Shown here: piece by piece, positions 1 through 10,252 of the stretch
How the letters are laid out: each line of letters begins with the position of its first letter
Position numbering within the stretch: the stretch's first letter is position 1
NCBI GenBank assembly: GCA_003118195.1
Contig: BEXV01000201.1
Location: 17,845-81,844 of the forward strand
DNA length: 64,000 nt
From: Hemicentrotus pulcherrimus
Lineage: Eukaryota; Echinodermata; Echinoidea; Camarodonta; Strongylocentrotidae
Direction: 5' to 3'
Program-made: the position numbers and the translations under genes
The notes under the pieces: model-generated
Told to the model about the DNA's origin: nothing
The model's input: only the letters and a program-made list of their open reading frames with translations
The model's database searches: none

Positions 1-1241
1 TTTATTTCAAAAGGGACTAAATGAGTCTTTTTTGTTCCCACTATTCTTAAATAACCAAATAACACAAAAAGACACACAATATTTGTGTTTGGCCAACTAT
101 TTTTTATTATTTGGAACTTTGTCAGTTCTCCCTCTGCTTTTCTTTTGGAAAGAATTATCAAAAAATTTAACATTTTCATAAACATTAAACTGTGTACACC
201 AGATATCGAGCATAATCTGTTCATGGTAATGCTGGTGGTGTTAAAGATTCCTAGTAAGGGCTTGGGACCTTCAAATACATGGGTGAAATGAACTGTTTTT
301 AAACCCTGACTATATCCAAATAGCTATTTTTAAACTCCATGAAATTTGATAGTGCTCTCTTACTCTTTGATAATTTAGTTGTTGTTTTTGTTTTAAACTG
401 CAAACTTAGCTCAACAAATGAAAAGTTAAAAAAGAAAATACCCGGTAGATGTTATGTAGTCAGGGTATGAAAAGACATTATTCATTTCCCCTCTAGTATT
501 AGGCAGCATTAAGAACTCCTTTCCGACCATAGCGGTAAGCATTCCACCTCTGGCCATGCACCAGCTGAGTAGTGCCTGGTGAATGCTTGGGATGGGTGAA
601 ATGGTCGCCAGTACATGGAACATTACTATTGTCAATTGATGAAAAAAGATTTGATCCATCTGCAAAATGTTGGGGTGCATGGGTCAATATAGGTCCCCAT
701 TGCGTTCATTAAACACATGTAAATCTGATGTCCTATGGGTTTATTTATTTTTTTAAGCTAGTTTAGTCCTCAACATTAAACATTACTTGGAAAAGAACTT
801 GATATCTGCTTCAATACACCAAACAAATTTGATTGATCTCACTCCATTCCCTCTCCACTTTCTTCAAGACTATAATTAAGTTCATGGTTCTAACTTCTGG
901 CATCCTCTTCTTTCACATGGCTCTCCTCATTCTATTTGTCTTCATGGTGGGTTCCTACCCTGTCACTCCAAACGGCGCCATCCTGACAAACCCGCTCGAG
1001 GTACCTTACGGGGGCTACTCAGAAAGATCATCTTTCCTATATGTCTCTCAGGTGCAGACAGGGAGGTCCCTGTGTATCCCACAAACAAACAGTCGTCTCA
1101 ATCATTTTGCCCTTGTTTCATAGTTCTTGTCCGATCATATTTTAAATTTACATACACTTTCGGCATTACTTTATTGTCATTGCTAATTTCACTACTGCAA
1201 CTGAATGAAGTCACATTTAAAATACCCCCCCCCCAAATTGT
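1..1241. other. Downstream flank of the DUF6729-type gene; no assured gene
   Basis: A+T-rich sequence beyond the last exon of the minus-strand DUF6729-type gene. The only coding-like piece is a short minus-strand reading frame at 499-687, listed separately. A C-run lies at about 1226-1235. The 833-1123 plus-strand frame is hydrophobic and low in complexity, with no splice context or family resemblance that I can see, so I do not call it a gene. Confidence 0.5.
499..687 (-). other. Possible orphan terminal exon or decayed coding fragment
   Basis: A minus-strand open frame ending at a TAA has protein-like composition: His, Pro, Asp and aromatic residues well mixed, with segments such as THAPQHFADGSN and GQRWNAYRYGRKG. 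It looks less random than other short frames nearby. In-frame codons continue a little upstream (QWGPIL) and then meet a TGA near 704, with no AG acceptor between the two. A clean splice-in is therefore not visible. I do not recognise the family. It could be the remains of a 3' exon, a processed fragment or chance. Confidence 0.22.
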
Positions 1242-1827
1242 CTATTTCTTCTCAGTTGCTTTCTTTTCTGTCTCCCGTAGCCTTGCTTGTCTCTTCTCTT
1301 CTTTCTCCCGTAGCCTTGCTCGTCTCTTCTCTCCTAACCACTGTTCCTTTGATTCAGTTGCAGTCTCTTCACAAAACCACACTCCGTAGTACTGACTGTG
1401 TGTGGTGTTGTCTCGTAGCTTCTTGCACTTTCCGCAAGTGGTCCCCTTGGTTCTCGGCTTGTACTTCTTCTTTAATGGGAATCCTTCAGCTACATTCAGT
1501 CTGTCCTGTAACGTGCTTCTTGGTATTAGTAGAGGACGTGGAGCGATCGGTACAAGACGAGGTGCCTCTGGAGGGATGTTGACTGACGCTTGTGGTGTCG
1601 GTGAAGGGATTAAAACGAATGTTGGATGCCTTATCTTTGCTTGCTGAGGAGTATTCTCTGGTGTTTTGAAAGAGAATACACCTCCCTCCTCATGGACGGG
1701 TGCGGAGGGGGTATGGAGCCTGTCCACTAGTGCTGGAAGCGGCCTCTGAGCTGCCATTGAAGGGGGTGCAACAGTGGTACCTTGTACGAGTACCTGCTTC
1801 TCATTTGTCTTGGATTTCTTTTTGTAC
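1242..1827 (-). CDS. DUF6729-type gene, last coding exon (12)
   Basis: Acceptor cacag before 1827 and TAG stop at 1242-1244. It enters in phase 2 (AG from exon 11 plus G gives Arg). It encodes a Pro-rich linker (PPSMAAQRPLPALVDRL, PPEAPRLVPIAPRP), then a basic KKKYKPRTKG stretch. Next comes a putative zinc-binding motif, CGKCKKLR, followed by H.QYYGVWFC. It ends with a charged helix in which an ARLRE[KT]E unit occurs twice. That repeat matches a duplicated DNA segment at about 1265-1335. The exon itself has no internal stop. Confidence 0.7.
1262..1336. repeat. Internal tandem duplication within the last exon
   Basis: The segment tctcccgtagccttgct, with flanking cgtctcttctct, occurs twice about 36-39 bases apart. 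It encodes the repeated Arg/Glu-rich helix at the C-terminus of the DUF6729-type product. It is in frame and in coding sequence. Confidence 0.6.
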
Positions 1828-2335
1828 CTGTGTAAATAAAATGATAGCATAACAACAATGTTAATGATAATTTAGCACATAAAGCAAATGAATCAATTGG
1901 GATATAAGTTGGTATACCGGTATATATAAATCAGCATATCCGTTCAAAGTTGTTTGTAGGTTTTCTGGTAAAACTAGACCTGATTATTGATGATTTTGGC
2001 TGTATAGCAATATCCCGTCTTTTCTGGCTTTAAAATAAAAACATTGTTGTATTGCCCCTTGCGACCAACCCCAAAATCTTAAAATATACGGAGGTGATTA
2101 TACTTAAGATTTTTTCTTTTTTACTGTCTTTAAAAATTTTTTTTTTAATGAATCAAAAAATATTCATTAAATAAAGCATTCACAACTGAAAAACAGCAGT
2201 CCAAAGAAGCAACAAAAAAAGCAACAACAAAAAAAAGATAAAACAGACCGAATCCAAGTGCATCTATAAAGAGCAATAGAACATTTTATTTTATTAGGCC
2301 TCATATTTCAATAACCCTCCCCACCCCCTCCCCCC

Positions 2336-2364
2336 CAAAAAAATAAATAAATAAATAAATAAAA
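2336..2364. repeat. (AAAT)n microsatellite in intron
   Basis: About seven AAAT units, preceded by a C-rich stretch. It lies in the intron between exons 11 and 12 of the DUF6729-type gene. Confidence 0.85.
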
Positions 2365-2464
2365 GTAAATCACTCAATCAAAAGGAGCAATGGTTGTAAT
2401 GAGAGAATAAAGTTTAAGGGATATAGGGATATATTTATCAAATAGAAATAAATGTTAAACTTAC

Positions 2465-2683
2465 CTATCAGTTCTCTGATGAAGCTCGACCAGTTGAATC
2501 TGCGTGCCTCTCATGATGGTTGTGTTATTTAGGACCTTGCTTCTGATGTTCTTGTAAGCATTGAGGATGAGAGTCCACCTATTGGTCTTTGAGTCCTTGG
2601 TACGAGCAGCTCTTGGGAATCGACTGCAGAGTTTAGAAATGGTGCAATCTATGTACCTGTTGTAATCAGGCCACTGAGCGGGT
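2465..2683 (-). CDS. DUF6729-type gene, coding exon 11
   Basis: Donor gtaag after 2465 and acceptor gctag before 2683. Both ends are phase 2 (219 bases), which fits the neighbouring exons. It encodes PAQWPDYNRYID and NRWTLILNAYKNIR, motifs I recall near the C-terminal region of the DUF6729 family. The same frame runs on upstream as CFRGQNAR, which also looks family-like. The ancestral acceptor may therefore have been near 2707 and have lost its AG; the start of this exon is the least certain boundary of the gene. Confidence 0.6.
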
Positions 2684-2921
2684 CTAGCGTTTTGACCCCG
2701 GAAACACATGTTGAAATGAATTCACAGTTAAAGATTTGCAACTGAAAATTTAAAATGTTTAAATGAATTTGTTAGACTCTTGTATGTTAATTTTTGGTCA
2801 TTGCATCATATCTCAACTTCCATGAAAGAATGGGTGAAAAGATAATATCTTAGCATCAATTCAAGTACAGACCAATGTTTAATCTTTCCCAATTTTTGTT
2901 ACAAATACAATTCTCAATTAC

Positions 2922-3196
2922 CTCTTAGTGCTATCAAGACCAGCAACAACTGTATTGGACTTTGTCTTCTTGGCCTTAAACCTTCCCTGAAATTGTTTGT
3001 GTTTAAAGCGGGGATGTCCCTTGGTTGTGGTTCTGTCGTATTGGTCGAGGTTATCCCAGAGAGCGATGACTCTCTGAGCTTGAGCTTCGCTGATATCCCC
3101 AGCGTCATCGCAGAAGGTCACCAGATAGTCGGCTAGTTCTTCCACCTTGTCGAGTCCTGGGATGTCTTCAGGAACGAACGACACCTCTTCTGGATC
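2922..3196 (-). CDS. DUF6729-type gene, coding exon 10
   Basis: Acceptor caacag before 3196 (phase 0) and donor gtaattg after 2922 (phase 2). It encodes an acidic, helical segment (VPEDIPGLDKVEELADYL, IALWDNLDQYDR) followed by a basic part (HKQFQGRFKAKKTK) and GLDSTKR at its end. No internal stop. Confidence 0.7.
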
Positions 3197-3440
3197 CTGT
3201 TGATGTACACAAGGTAAGAGTGGATGTTAGTTAGATTTTTCTAAATTAATGCCAACTTGTCAAAATGTATTTTTTTATTACTTTTTGGCAATTAGATGAA
3301 ATCTTACATGAACATCAGGCTTTTTCCCGATAATTTGGTACAATGATTAAATATAGTATAGAGCTGTTTACACTGGGTTTTACAAAGTTTTCAATTTCTC
3401 TAACTAAAATAGTGAGATTGCAAAATCTTGAACTACTTAC

Positions 3441-3673
3441 ATCCCTGATGGAACCCAACAATGCTCCAGTAGACTCTATTGGTGACACAGGGGTGTGTCT
3501 TCTGACCTCTTCTATTGGCTGTGGTGCTGTAGCCCCACTTGGAAAGGGGGTGGCCGATCGGGGTGGTAGAGCGGCTACCCTGGGGGTCGGGTTGACTTTT
3601 CGCCGCAGTGGTGATGGTGTGACCCCTCTTGGTGTTGGGGAGACTCTGCGAGGTCTATTCTTGACATCTGGTT
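3441..3673 (-). CDS. DUF6729-type gene, coding exon 9
   Basis: Acceptor aatgtag before 3673 and donor gtaagtag after 3441. It enters in phase 1 and leaves in phase 0, joining exon 10 exactly. It encodes a Pro/Arg-rich, low-complexity linker with a repeated [VT][STN]PTPR pattern (VSPTPRGVTPSP, VNPTPRVAALPP), followed by PIEEVRRHTPVSPIES. Probably disordered. Confidence 0.68.
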
Positions 3674-3952
3674 CTACATTGAAGAAATGAAAAGAACAAA
3701 ACAAGCATATTGTTAATTCCATATTGAAATATATCATGGAATTTCTCTTTAGGTAAACTCATATCCATGAGAATAGACGAAAACTTACTTAAATGTGTTT
3801 GATAAATTATGCAATATTAATGGGGAAAATCAGCACAAGACAAATTCTTGACATTTTACTACCATTCTCATTTCCTTTAAGTGCTTTTTCCTAGAAAAAC
3901 AAAAACAGAAACAGTTTTTAAGGATTGCAATTAGTTTAGAGTCGGGACATAC

Positions 3953-4183
3953 CGAGTGAAGATATCTGTTGATCTTCAGGAGGTGCTGCTCTGACAGACT
4001 GGCTGGTGCTTGCTGATGTAGCAGAGATCCAAGGCTGTGTGAAATCCTCTGCCTCGCTCGCATCCTGAAATCCTTCATCAAAGTCCTTGTCTACTTCAAC
4101 AGCTTCCTCCAAGCAGTCTTGCTCTATGACCTCGAGAACTGCATTCCTCTGAGCATAGAGGTAATCCAATCCGATGAGTTCTC
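3953..4183 (-). CDS. DUF6729-type gene, coding exon 8
   Basis: Acceptor tttgtag before 4183 and donor gtatgt after 3953; phase 1 at both ends, 231 bases. It begins GELIGLDYLYAQRN, a motif I associate with the family, and continues into an acidic stretch (VEVDKDFDEGFQDASEAED). A Ser/Thr-rich end follows. No internal stop. Confidence 0.7.
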
Positions 4184-4406
4184 CTACAAAATAATTCACA
4201 ACAAGATATAAATACAAACATAAATTCTTGCCTGGCCATATATGTAAGAAGAAACTAAATGACATATTTTTTAGACCTCTATTTGATAGAATGATTACAT
4301 TAGAGCTAATTTGAATTGTAAATTTTGCTGCTTTATTCAACATTTTGTTATACACCTTTGTGTACAACTCCACATCTGCAAGAATGGGAAATTGAACAAA
4401 ACCTAC

Positions 4407-4619
4407 CTGTGTACTTCATGGGGGCAACATAGGATGGGTCGATTTTCTAGTGAAGAACTTCCTCCCCCAAAACGTTGACTGCATGTCCCAGCAGGCCACT
4501 GTAGGTGTACACTCTGGGTCCGCTGCCCTTAACGTTAATGGTGTGTGCTGCCCGGTCTTGATTCCAGCGAAATACTCCTTCCAATAGGTAGGCTTGGAAG
4601 TGGAGGTCACTCACATGAG
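4407..4619 (-). CDS. DUF6729-type gene, coding exon 7, with in-frame TAG
   Basis: Acceptor gggag before 4619, with a strong pyrimidine tract, and donor gtaggt after 4407; phase 1 at both ends. It encodes HVSDLHFQAYLLEGVFRWNQ and YSGLLGHAVNVLGEEVLH. It then reads TAG at 4447-4449, after which the frame resumes with KIDPSYVAPMKYT up to the donor. The stop sits inside an otherwise well-conserved exon, so it is a lesion and not the natural end. Confidence 0.66.
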
Positions 4620-4857
4620 CTCCCATTAAGAGAAGAAGGAAGACAAGGAAGAATGTGTTATTATTATTGCATTAATTAAAATTTGAAATAACAATTATCA
4701 TTATACATATAGTGGAATATTACATATTCTTAAGTCTCACTTAACATTCTGGAAGTGTTGCTTGGATCAAAACTGGAACTTTTGTGAATTATATTAAACA
4801 TTGGAATTGTTAATATTATGATTTAAATAATTTGGTTTTGTATTCAATTGTGCTTAC

Positions 4858-5653
4858 CTGGAATGAAGGTATTGATGTGCAAGTGAAAAGACTCTAGCGA
4901 TGTTGATACCCTCTCACACCTGAAGACCGGGAGAGTGACTCCGCCTTTGACCATCTCGCCGATCTTGGTGTAGAGACTAATGTCCTCTGGATCCTGGATG
5001 CATTTGATATGTTTCTTCTGCTTGTCCCACTCGTTCCAGATGCGGTCATGGTCGAACAGGGGCTCTCCAACGGTGTCGAGTCCCTGCTCACCATCCAAGG
5101 CTGCAATCAGGTCTCCGATGAGCCGAGTAGTCTCTTCGACTCCCCTGGTCTTCCTCCTGCAGTGTCGAGCCATCTCCTTCTGTGAGATGCTAGAGATGAC
5201 ATTGTGATCTGTAGGATTTAAGACGTTCTGTTCTACAAGGACTTCTCTCTCTGCCTTGATGAGGAGCCGGAGGTCCTCCTCACTCCACTCGAAGATGCAG
5301 GTTGACAGCCGATCAAGGAAGACACTGTGGAGTTGATGGGAGTTTGTCGAGCAGCCGGTAGCAAGCCTTTGCATCAGATGCCAGATATCCAATCGAATCC
5401 TCATGTCTGGCCAGGCTTCAAACTTCCTTCGCAGTTTGGAACTGGTACAACAACAGTCTCGGTCAACGTAGAGCAGCTCTGGAGGCGCGACACCTGCATC
5501 TTAGTAGCGACGGATGATACCCTGTAGCATGAGGTCAAGACTATCTCCTTCTCCTTGGGTGAGCACGGACATCAGCACCTGCCCGTACTCGTTCACCACG
5601 TTGGTGACCCAGGCTGATGTCTTGTATGCATGGCCAGCCAGTTTGTTTGCCAT
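4858..5653 (-). CDS. DUF6729-type gene, coding exon 6 (transposase-like core), with in-frame TAA
   Basis: Acceptor aacttag before 5653 (phase 0) and donor gtaagc after 4858 (phase 1). It begins MANKLAGHAYKTSAW and runs through VNEYGQVLMSVLTQGEGD to GIIRRY, then TAA at 5501-5503. The same frame resumes DAGVAPPELLYVDRDCC and continues uninterrupted to SLESFHLHINTFIPG. YVDRDCC and LDIWHLMQR look like the catalytic-core motifs of a DDE-type transposase ancestor. The downstream 186-codon frame starting MRIRLDIWH is only the post-stop part. Confidence 0.7.
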
Positions 5654-5996
5654 CTAAGTTAGAACATGAATAAGTGGAAGAAACGTTAATAATAATACAA
5701 TTTCCTATGAAAAAATTAAAAAGTGCAACATGTAGTTTTTGAAAAATTCTGGGTAATCTGTGGAATGTACTTTGCCTCCATATATATTTTCAAATGCAGA
5801 TCTTGGATCTAGGTGCCTGGATGTGAAATACAAATTGTAGAAAATGTAAGAGTTTTAAGATGATTAGTTTTTATTTTTCTTGTTTTCTGCCCCCCAAAAA
5901 TCAATTTAAAACAAATTTTTTCCCAACATGTTACATTAAGAGAAAATGACATAACTCACTGCAAATTTACGAGAAATCATTTTTTAATTTAATTAC

Positions 5997-6788
5997 CTTC
6001 TTTGTGGAACCCAATTTCAGCACCCTGCCAAAGATTGAGGTGATGGAAGCCTTCACCTCCTCTATCCGAGCCAAGACGTCGCTGCAAAAGACAGTAAGAA
6101 ACCATGCCGCTGTAGGTAGTGGCGGCATCTCCATGGGCTCCTCCAAAGTTGGTCTGCCTACCAGCCCTGCTGCTGTAGTGAAACATCTGGCAGTCTGTGA
6201 GGTAACATATCGTCTTGTGAAGCCACGCCTCGCTGTGCTGTTCGACAAGATTGCGGCAGAGTAGGTGATGGCCATTCCCTACACTATGCATTCGAAGGAG
6301 CCTCACTACCTTCAGATCACAGGAATAGCAATATGTAAGAAGTGCTGGAAACTGCACTCGGTGACCGACGTCAAGCTGCTTCAGGATCTCATTGCTCCAG
6401 CCGATGTACTTCCTCTTGCATGTATTGCACTCCAGGCACTCGGAAGCCAGGTTGTACCAACTGTCTATGTCCAGAACATGACGGACAGCTGTGTGCATTC
6501 CTGCTGACGTGAGTTCCTGTCCAGTGCATGTTGCAGTTGGGCACAGAAGCTTGACGGCCCAAAACTTCTGAGGCATCCATAGTAGAAGTCGTCTTGTGAA
6601 ATACTGAGCCATCTTTGGAGGTTGGCTGCAGATCAGTGGAGTTTGGGGAGGATAGTACCACAGCCTGTTGACTTTGCTGTAGTCCACTTTAGACTTCCCC
6701 TTCGTTAAATGAAACAGGGCCCGAGGTACCCACTGGTGATCGGCCTTAGGCAGGGTGGTTCTCCATCCATCCGTGAGGGGGCATAATT
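5997..6788 (-). CDS. DUF6729-type gene, coding exon 5, with frameshift
   Basis: Acceptor ctccag before 6788 (phase 1) and donor gtaatt after 5997. The 5' part reads ELCPLTDGWRTTLPKADHQW, WYYPPQTPLICSQPP, LLCPTATC, CLECNTCKRKYIGW and on to YLTDCQMF: a Cys-rich DUF6729-like region. The coding signal then moves one base, reading GRPTLEEPMEMPPLP, WFLTVF, SITSIFGRVLKLGSTKK. Only this second frame joins exon 6 in phase. The shift lies within about 6165-6195, equal to one extra base or two missing ones. Confidence 0.7.
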
Positions 6789-7138
6789 CTGGAGAGGCAG
6801 AGCAAATACAAGAAGAATAGAAAATAATGAAAATTAATTTTTGTGGTCAAGAAGCAAACTTCTTTGTTAAGACTGCATTAAAAAAAAAAAGGAAATAATA
6901 ATGTTTGGAAAACAGGAAGATGAACAATTTGGAGATAGAATGCAACAACAAACATGAATACATGTGTATATATTAATTTCTTTGGTGAGCGGTTATTCTG
7001 TTGAAATTGTCTACTACATGATGCTGTTTTCATATATATGTGCCATTACTAATTTTGTCTAGTAAAACAAATTGACACAGTTATGAAGTCTGATTACCTG
7101 TACAATTATTTTACAAACCATTCCTGATAACTTCTTAC

Positions 7139-7276
7139 CTTCCTGCTCTGTTTGTGCTGAAATTGAGGGTGACGATGAACCTGATGTTGATGTTGGACGT
7201 GGTGCTGATGCTGGAACTGCAGCTGAAGCTGAAGTTGAAGTCAATGTTCCAGAGCTAGGGACATTCTTCACCTCAC
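7139..7276 (-). CDS. DUF6729-type gene, coding exon 4 (Ser/Thr/Ala linker)
   Basis: Acceptor aaacag before 7276 and donor gtaagaag after 7139; phase 1 at both ends, 138 bases. It encodes GEVKNVPSSGTLTSTSAS and more Ser/Pro/Ala-rich sequence ending AQTEQE. Low complexity, no domain. A plausible O-glycan-like or disordered spacer between the leader and the body. Confidence 0.6.
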
Positions 7277-7452
7277 CTGTTTCAACTGCAACTCAAGAGT
7301 TATATAAAAATGGAATCATGAAATGACAAAGAGAATTAATTAGACATCTTTATCTGGTCAGATTATTTGTTGAAATAAAATGTACATGCCCTGTCCATGT
7401 TGAGGAAGAAAAATTACATAGGGATTATTTTGGAATGACATGAATAAAATAG

Positions 7453-7860
7453 ATAGACCTTTGACTGCGCGCAGTTGAAAATGATGCCTCCACCATAGAG
7501 CGATTTTACAAACCAACACAGAAGCAATTTGAAAAGTTCGAGTTTGATTTTAATCCATTAACATATTCTCAGAATATTGTAATTACAAGCTTTTTATCAT
7601 ATACATGTATGATCCTTTGATCTATGACCTCATGACCCTAAAATCTAATCAGTTCATACATGTATAATGATGTGATCACAAGCTATTTATGCATACATAA
7701 TGAGCCCTGTGACCTTTGACCCCAAAATCAGTTCATTGGCTCTGCAAGATACATACATGTACATGACTAAAGTTTAGCAGGAATGAATCAATTGGTTCTT
7801 GAGATAACGCTTTCACGAGTTGTCTTTGCATTGTAGTTAATACCTACGTTGCATCTCATT
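7453..7860. repeat. Dispersed repeat, copy 1
   Basis: Similar to a second copy that starts at about 22213. Shared landmarks are tttgactgcgc.cagt, ccatagagcgatt, acatgtatgatcctttgat, gttcattggctctgcaagat and ggttcttgagataacg. It contains internal near-tandem units built on tgacctttgacc and gttcattggctctgcaaga. It sits in an intron of the DUF6729-type gene. No coding capacity. The class is unknown to me. Confidence 0.65.
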
Positions 7861-8191
7861 CTCAACTAATTGACTTCCCTTGTCAGGGCCACAAGGGGCT
7901 TTCACAAATTCAGTTACAGATTAATGTATTCCCAACCAAAATTATTTGATAATATGAGGTACAACATTTGTTTGAAATACTTCATAATAAGGAACACATT
8001 GCACCAAAGTACATCTATGAGCCCTCAAGCTTACCCTAGAGCCCATGCAGCCACATTGGACTTCACACATTGCATGCATCAGTACATACTCTTTTCATGT
8101 TCCATTTTTACATTTTGTTTTATTTTTGGTTTGTTGTTGACCACCCTGAGCGCCATAGTACAATAGAATTCTCTTGATAACTTCATGATAC

Positions 8192-8284
8192 CTTGTTCAG
8201 TCGACGGGCCTAATTGTTCTTCTGTTCTTGAGAGGGATTCAAACATGTCTGTGTCAACTTCTTGTTTGATGGTGAAGACTAGAC
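8192..8284 (-). CDS. DUF6729-type gene, coding exon 3 (KxE leader)
   Basis: Acceptor aacag before 8284 and donor gtatca after 8192; phase 1 at both ends, 93 bases. It encodes GLVFTIKQEVDTDMFESLS and then RTEEQLGPSTEQ. IKQE fits the hydrophobic-K-x-E SUMO consensus and is followed by acidic residues. Family unknown. Confidence 0.58.
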
Positions 8285-9022
8285 CTGTTATGAACAAAGA
8301 AAAGATATTTTCATATCATCGGAGAAGTAAAATTTGACCTGGTTACCGTACTGGCTACAAAGAGAAGAACGAATTTTATAACAAAAACAAAATATGATAT
8401 GCCAATAACTCACAAGAATAAATTTCATTGTATGAAACAGAGGGAAAAGTACATTAAAGGACATCTGTAGATGTATGCAGTTAGATCTATAATATGGATA
8501 TTTACAGTTTTTGATTGGACTTTGCTAGCAGGACTGTGCCCCAAAGAATCATCCTCCCTATTCAAAACAAACACTCATATTTTCTGGTTGGCTCAATGAA
8601 ATTAAGGTTTGATTTTCCTTTTATGAGATATTCAACTCTGATAGCAAACTACTCTAAAAGACAGCAGAAATATCTCAGAAGCAGACGGGTGATAGTTTGG
8701 GCACTTTAAATCGGCTGAATCTGTAAAGTCACTATGACAAACTGCTGGACAATTTACCCATTTTTCCCAACATACAAAATAACTAAAACATAAATTTTTC
8801 AAAATCTGTGTCCCGGGAGTGCCTTTTCTATCTAGCGAACCTTTAATATGTTATGCACAATACATTTTTAGAGAAAAATTGAAATTTATGGTATTTTTGT
8901 ACAAGCGGGAGTTATATGCGACTACGTCACGATCAAGTAACCAAATCGCCAATTTTGTCTTGAGTTACAAGCTGACCCTCTTCTATTAATATTTTATTTC
9001 CCTTCAAGAACCTATAGCATAC

Positions 9023-9127
9023 CATCTTGAGTTACAAGTTGACCCTCATATCTCAATCCATCTGAACCTGGAATGGAAAGACACGTCTCCTTCTCAACTT
9101 CTCCTTCCTCTTTGATGCAGATGTTTC
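9023..9127 (-). CDS. DUF6729-type gene, coding exon 2 (KxE leader)
   Basis: Acceptor gtacag before 9127 and donor gtatgc after 9023; phase 1 at both ends, 105 bases. It encodes NICIKEEGEVEKETCLSIPG and then SDGLRYEGQLVTQ. IKEE again fits the SUMO consensus. It is acidic and probably disordered. Confidence 0.58.
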
Positions 9128-9422
9128 CTGTACATGTAAAAAAAAAAAAATCACTAAAACTCTTGATCATGCACTATAGAGTTATTATAATACAGAGTGA
9201 AGTATGTGATACCTGTGTTATTTATAAACATATAAATTTGTTTTAGAATGTGTTTAGAGGTTGTATTGGTGCAAATAAATAATAGAGGTTTTTCTTGATG
9301 GGACTACGGTTGGCTGTATCATGCGAGACTTGTACACCCATCAATGGTATTTCCACCAAGTCTGGTGTCAGCGAATTATGACCTTCTGCACCTGGAAACT
9401 GCCAGCAATCTGCCTTTTAATA

Positions 9423-9770
9423 TTCTTCTTCTTCTTCTTCTTCAAGATAATCTGCCTCCTTCAATACTGAAGATTCTTGCAGATGCTGTATACTCGGCCT
9501 AGTTGAGATATGCAGGTGGACCATTACACCGGGGTTTCCCCCTACTCTTATACGAATAGTGCAATGGGTTCTTAACGTGCAAGGGGCCTCCGTTTAACGT
9601 CCTATCCGAGGGACGGAGTGTTTTCCACTTGACATAACCTGCATCTATGAACAAGGGAAGGGGCACGTTAACACACAACGCATGCTTCAGTCATCTGCCT
9701 AGGTGGGAGTCGAGCCCGGGATCTTTAGTTCGACGAGCAGACGCTTTACCGACTGAGCCAACTCGCCTCC
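9423..9770 (-). mobile_element. tRNA-derived SINE
   Basis: Read on the minus strand, it begins GGCGAGTTGGCTCAGTCGG, a tRNA-like 5' end. The A box (TGGCTCAGTCGG) lies at 9749-9760 and a B-box-like GGGCTCGACTCC at 9706-9717. A unique body follows and it ends in a (GAA)n tail at about 9423-9446. That is the classic layout of a Pol III SINE. It lies between coding exons 1 and 2 of the DUF6729-type gene, in the same orientation as the gene. I cannot name the family. Confidence 0.82.
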
Positions 9771-10155
9771 TCCTATTGAGGCCTTAATTTCTTTACTATT
9801 TTATCCAAAGGTGTCCTAGGTGCATTATATAGTACACCATTTTTCCCTGTTTTCGCACAATTCCTGTACTAGAGGTATGCTCCAGCTCCTTTTTAAGGTT
9901 TTGAAAGTTTTTTAGACTTGCAACAGGTCTACTCTTCACACCTTTGTAATTTGTATGTGTTTATATAACCTTATACTTATTGAATGAAAAAAAAAAAGTC
10001 TCCCGCAACACAAACAAAAACAAAAGAAATCACACTCACAGGGCAAATATTTTGAGATAGATGAGATGGAGCATGTACTATTGAACTTATATTGTCGTTA
10101 CTCATCAGAAACATTATTTACCAAATACAGCAGAACACATTGAAATACTCCATAC

Positions 10156-10252
10156 CTTCATCATGTTCATGTGATGACTGAAGATTTCCCTCTCCTTTTC
10201 CATCTGTATTTGAGAGAGACGTCCAACAATCGATTCCTTGCTGCATCGCCAT
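10156..10252 (-). CDS. DUF6729-type gene, first coding exon
   Basis: ATG at 10252 followed by AMQQGIDCWTSLSNTDGK and on to HEHDE. The donor gtatgg follows 10156 (phase 1). The phase fits exon 2. The frame is open further upstream to another ATG at 10336, so the true start could be earlier. I chose 10252 because the downstream peptide is the part that splices in frame. No promoter element is identifiable. Confidence 0.48.

Larger units (their letters stand above)
1242..10252 (-). pseudogene. DUF6729-type transposase-derived gene, 12 coding exons, disrupted
   Basis: Twelve minus-strand exons with GT-AG boundaries and compatible phases: 10252-10156, 9127-9023, 8284-8192, 7276-7139, 6788-5997, 5653-4858, 4619-4407, 4183-3953, 3673-3441, 3196-2922, 2683-2465 and 1827-1242. 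The body resembles, from memory, the DUF6729 proteins of fish, amphioxus and echinoderms: a Cys-rich block (LLCPTATC, LECNTCKRKYIGW), then YVDRDCC, LDIWHLMQR, TSLESFHLHINTFIPG, FQAYLLEGVFRWNQDR, ELIGLDYLYAQ, PAQWPDYNRYID and a terminal CGKCKKLR...WFC finger. These recall DDE-type transposases. The role of the host protein is unknown to me. Three lesions break the frame: a one-base shift near 6165-6195, TAA at 5501-5503 and TAG at 4447-4449. The splice sites remain good, so the loss may be recent, a segregating allele or assembly error. The family name is moderately sure and the exon model strong. Confidence 0.68.

Noticed and set aside
1205..1647. Plus-strand frames over the last DUF6729-type exon
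   Set aside because: They are shadows of the minus-strand exon, which has splice sites and family motifs.
8515..8709. Short plus-strand frame in an intron
   Set aside because: No family resemblance and no splice context; length expected by chance.
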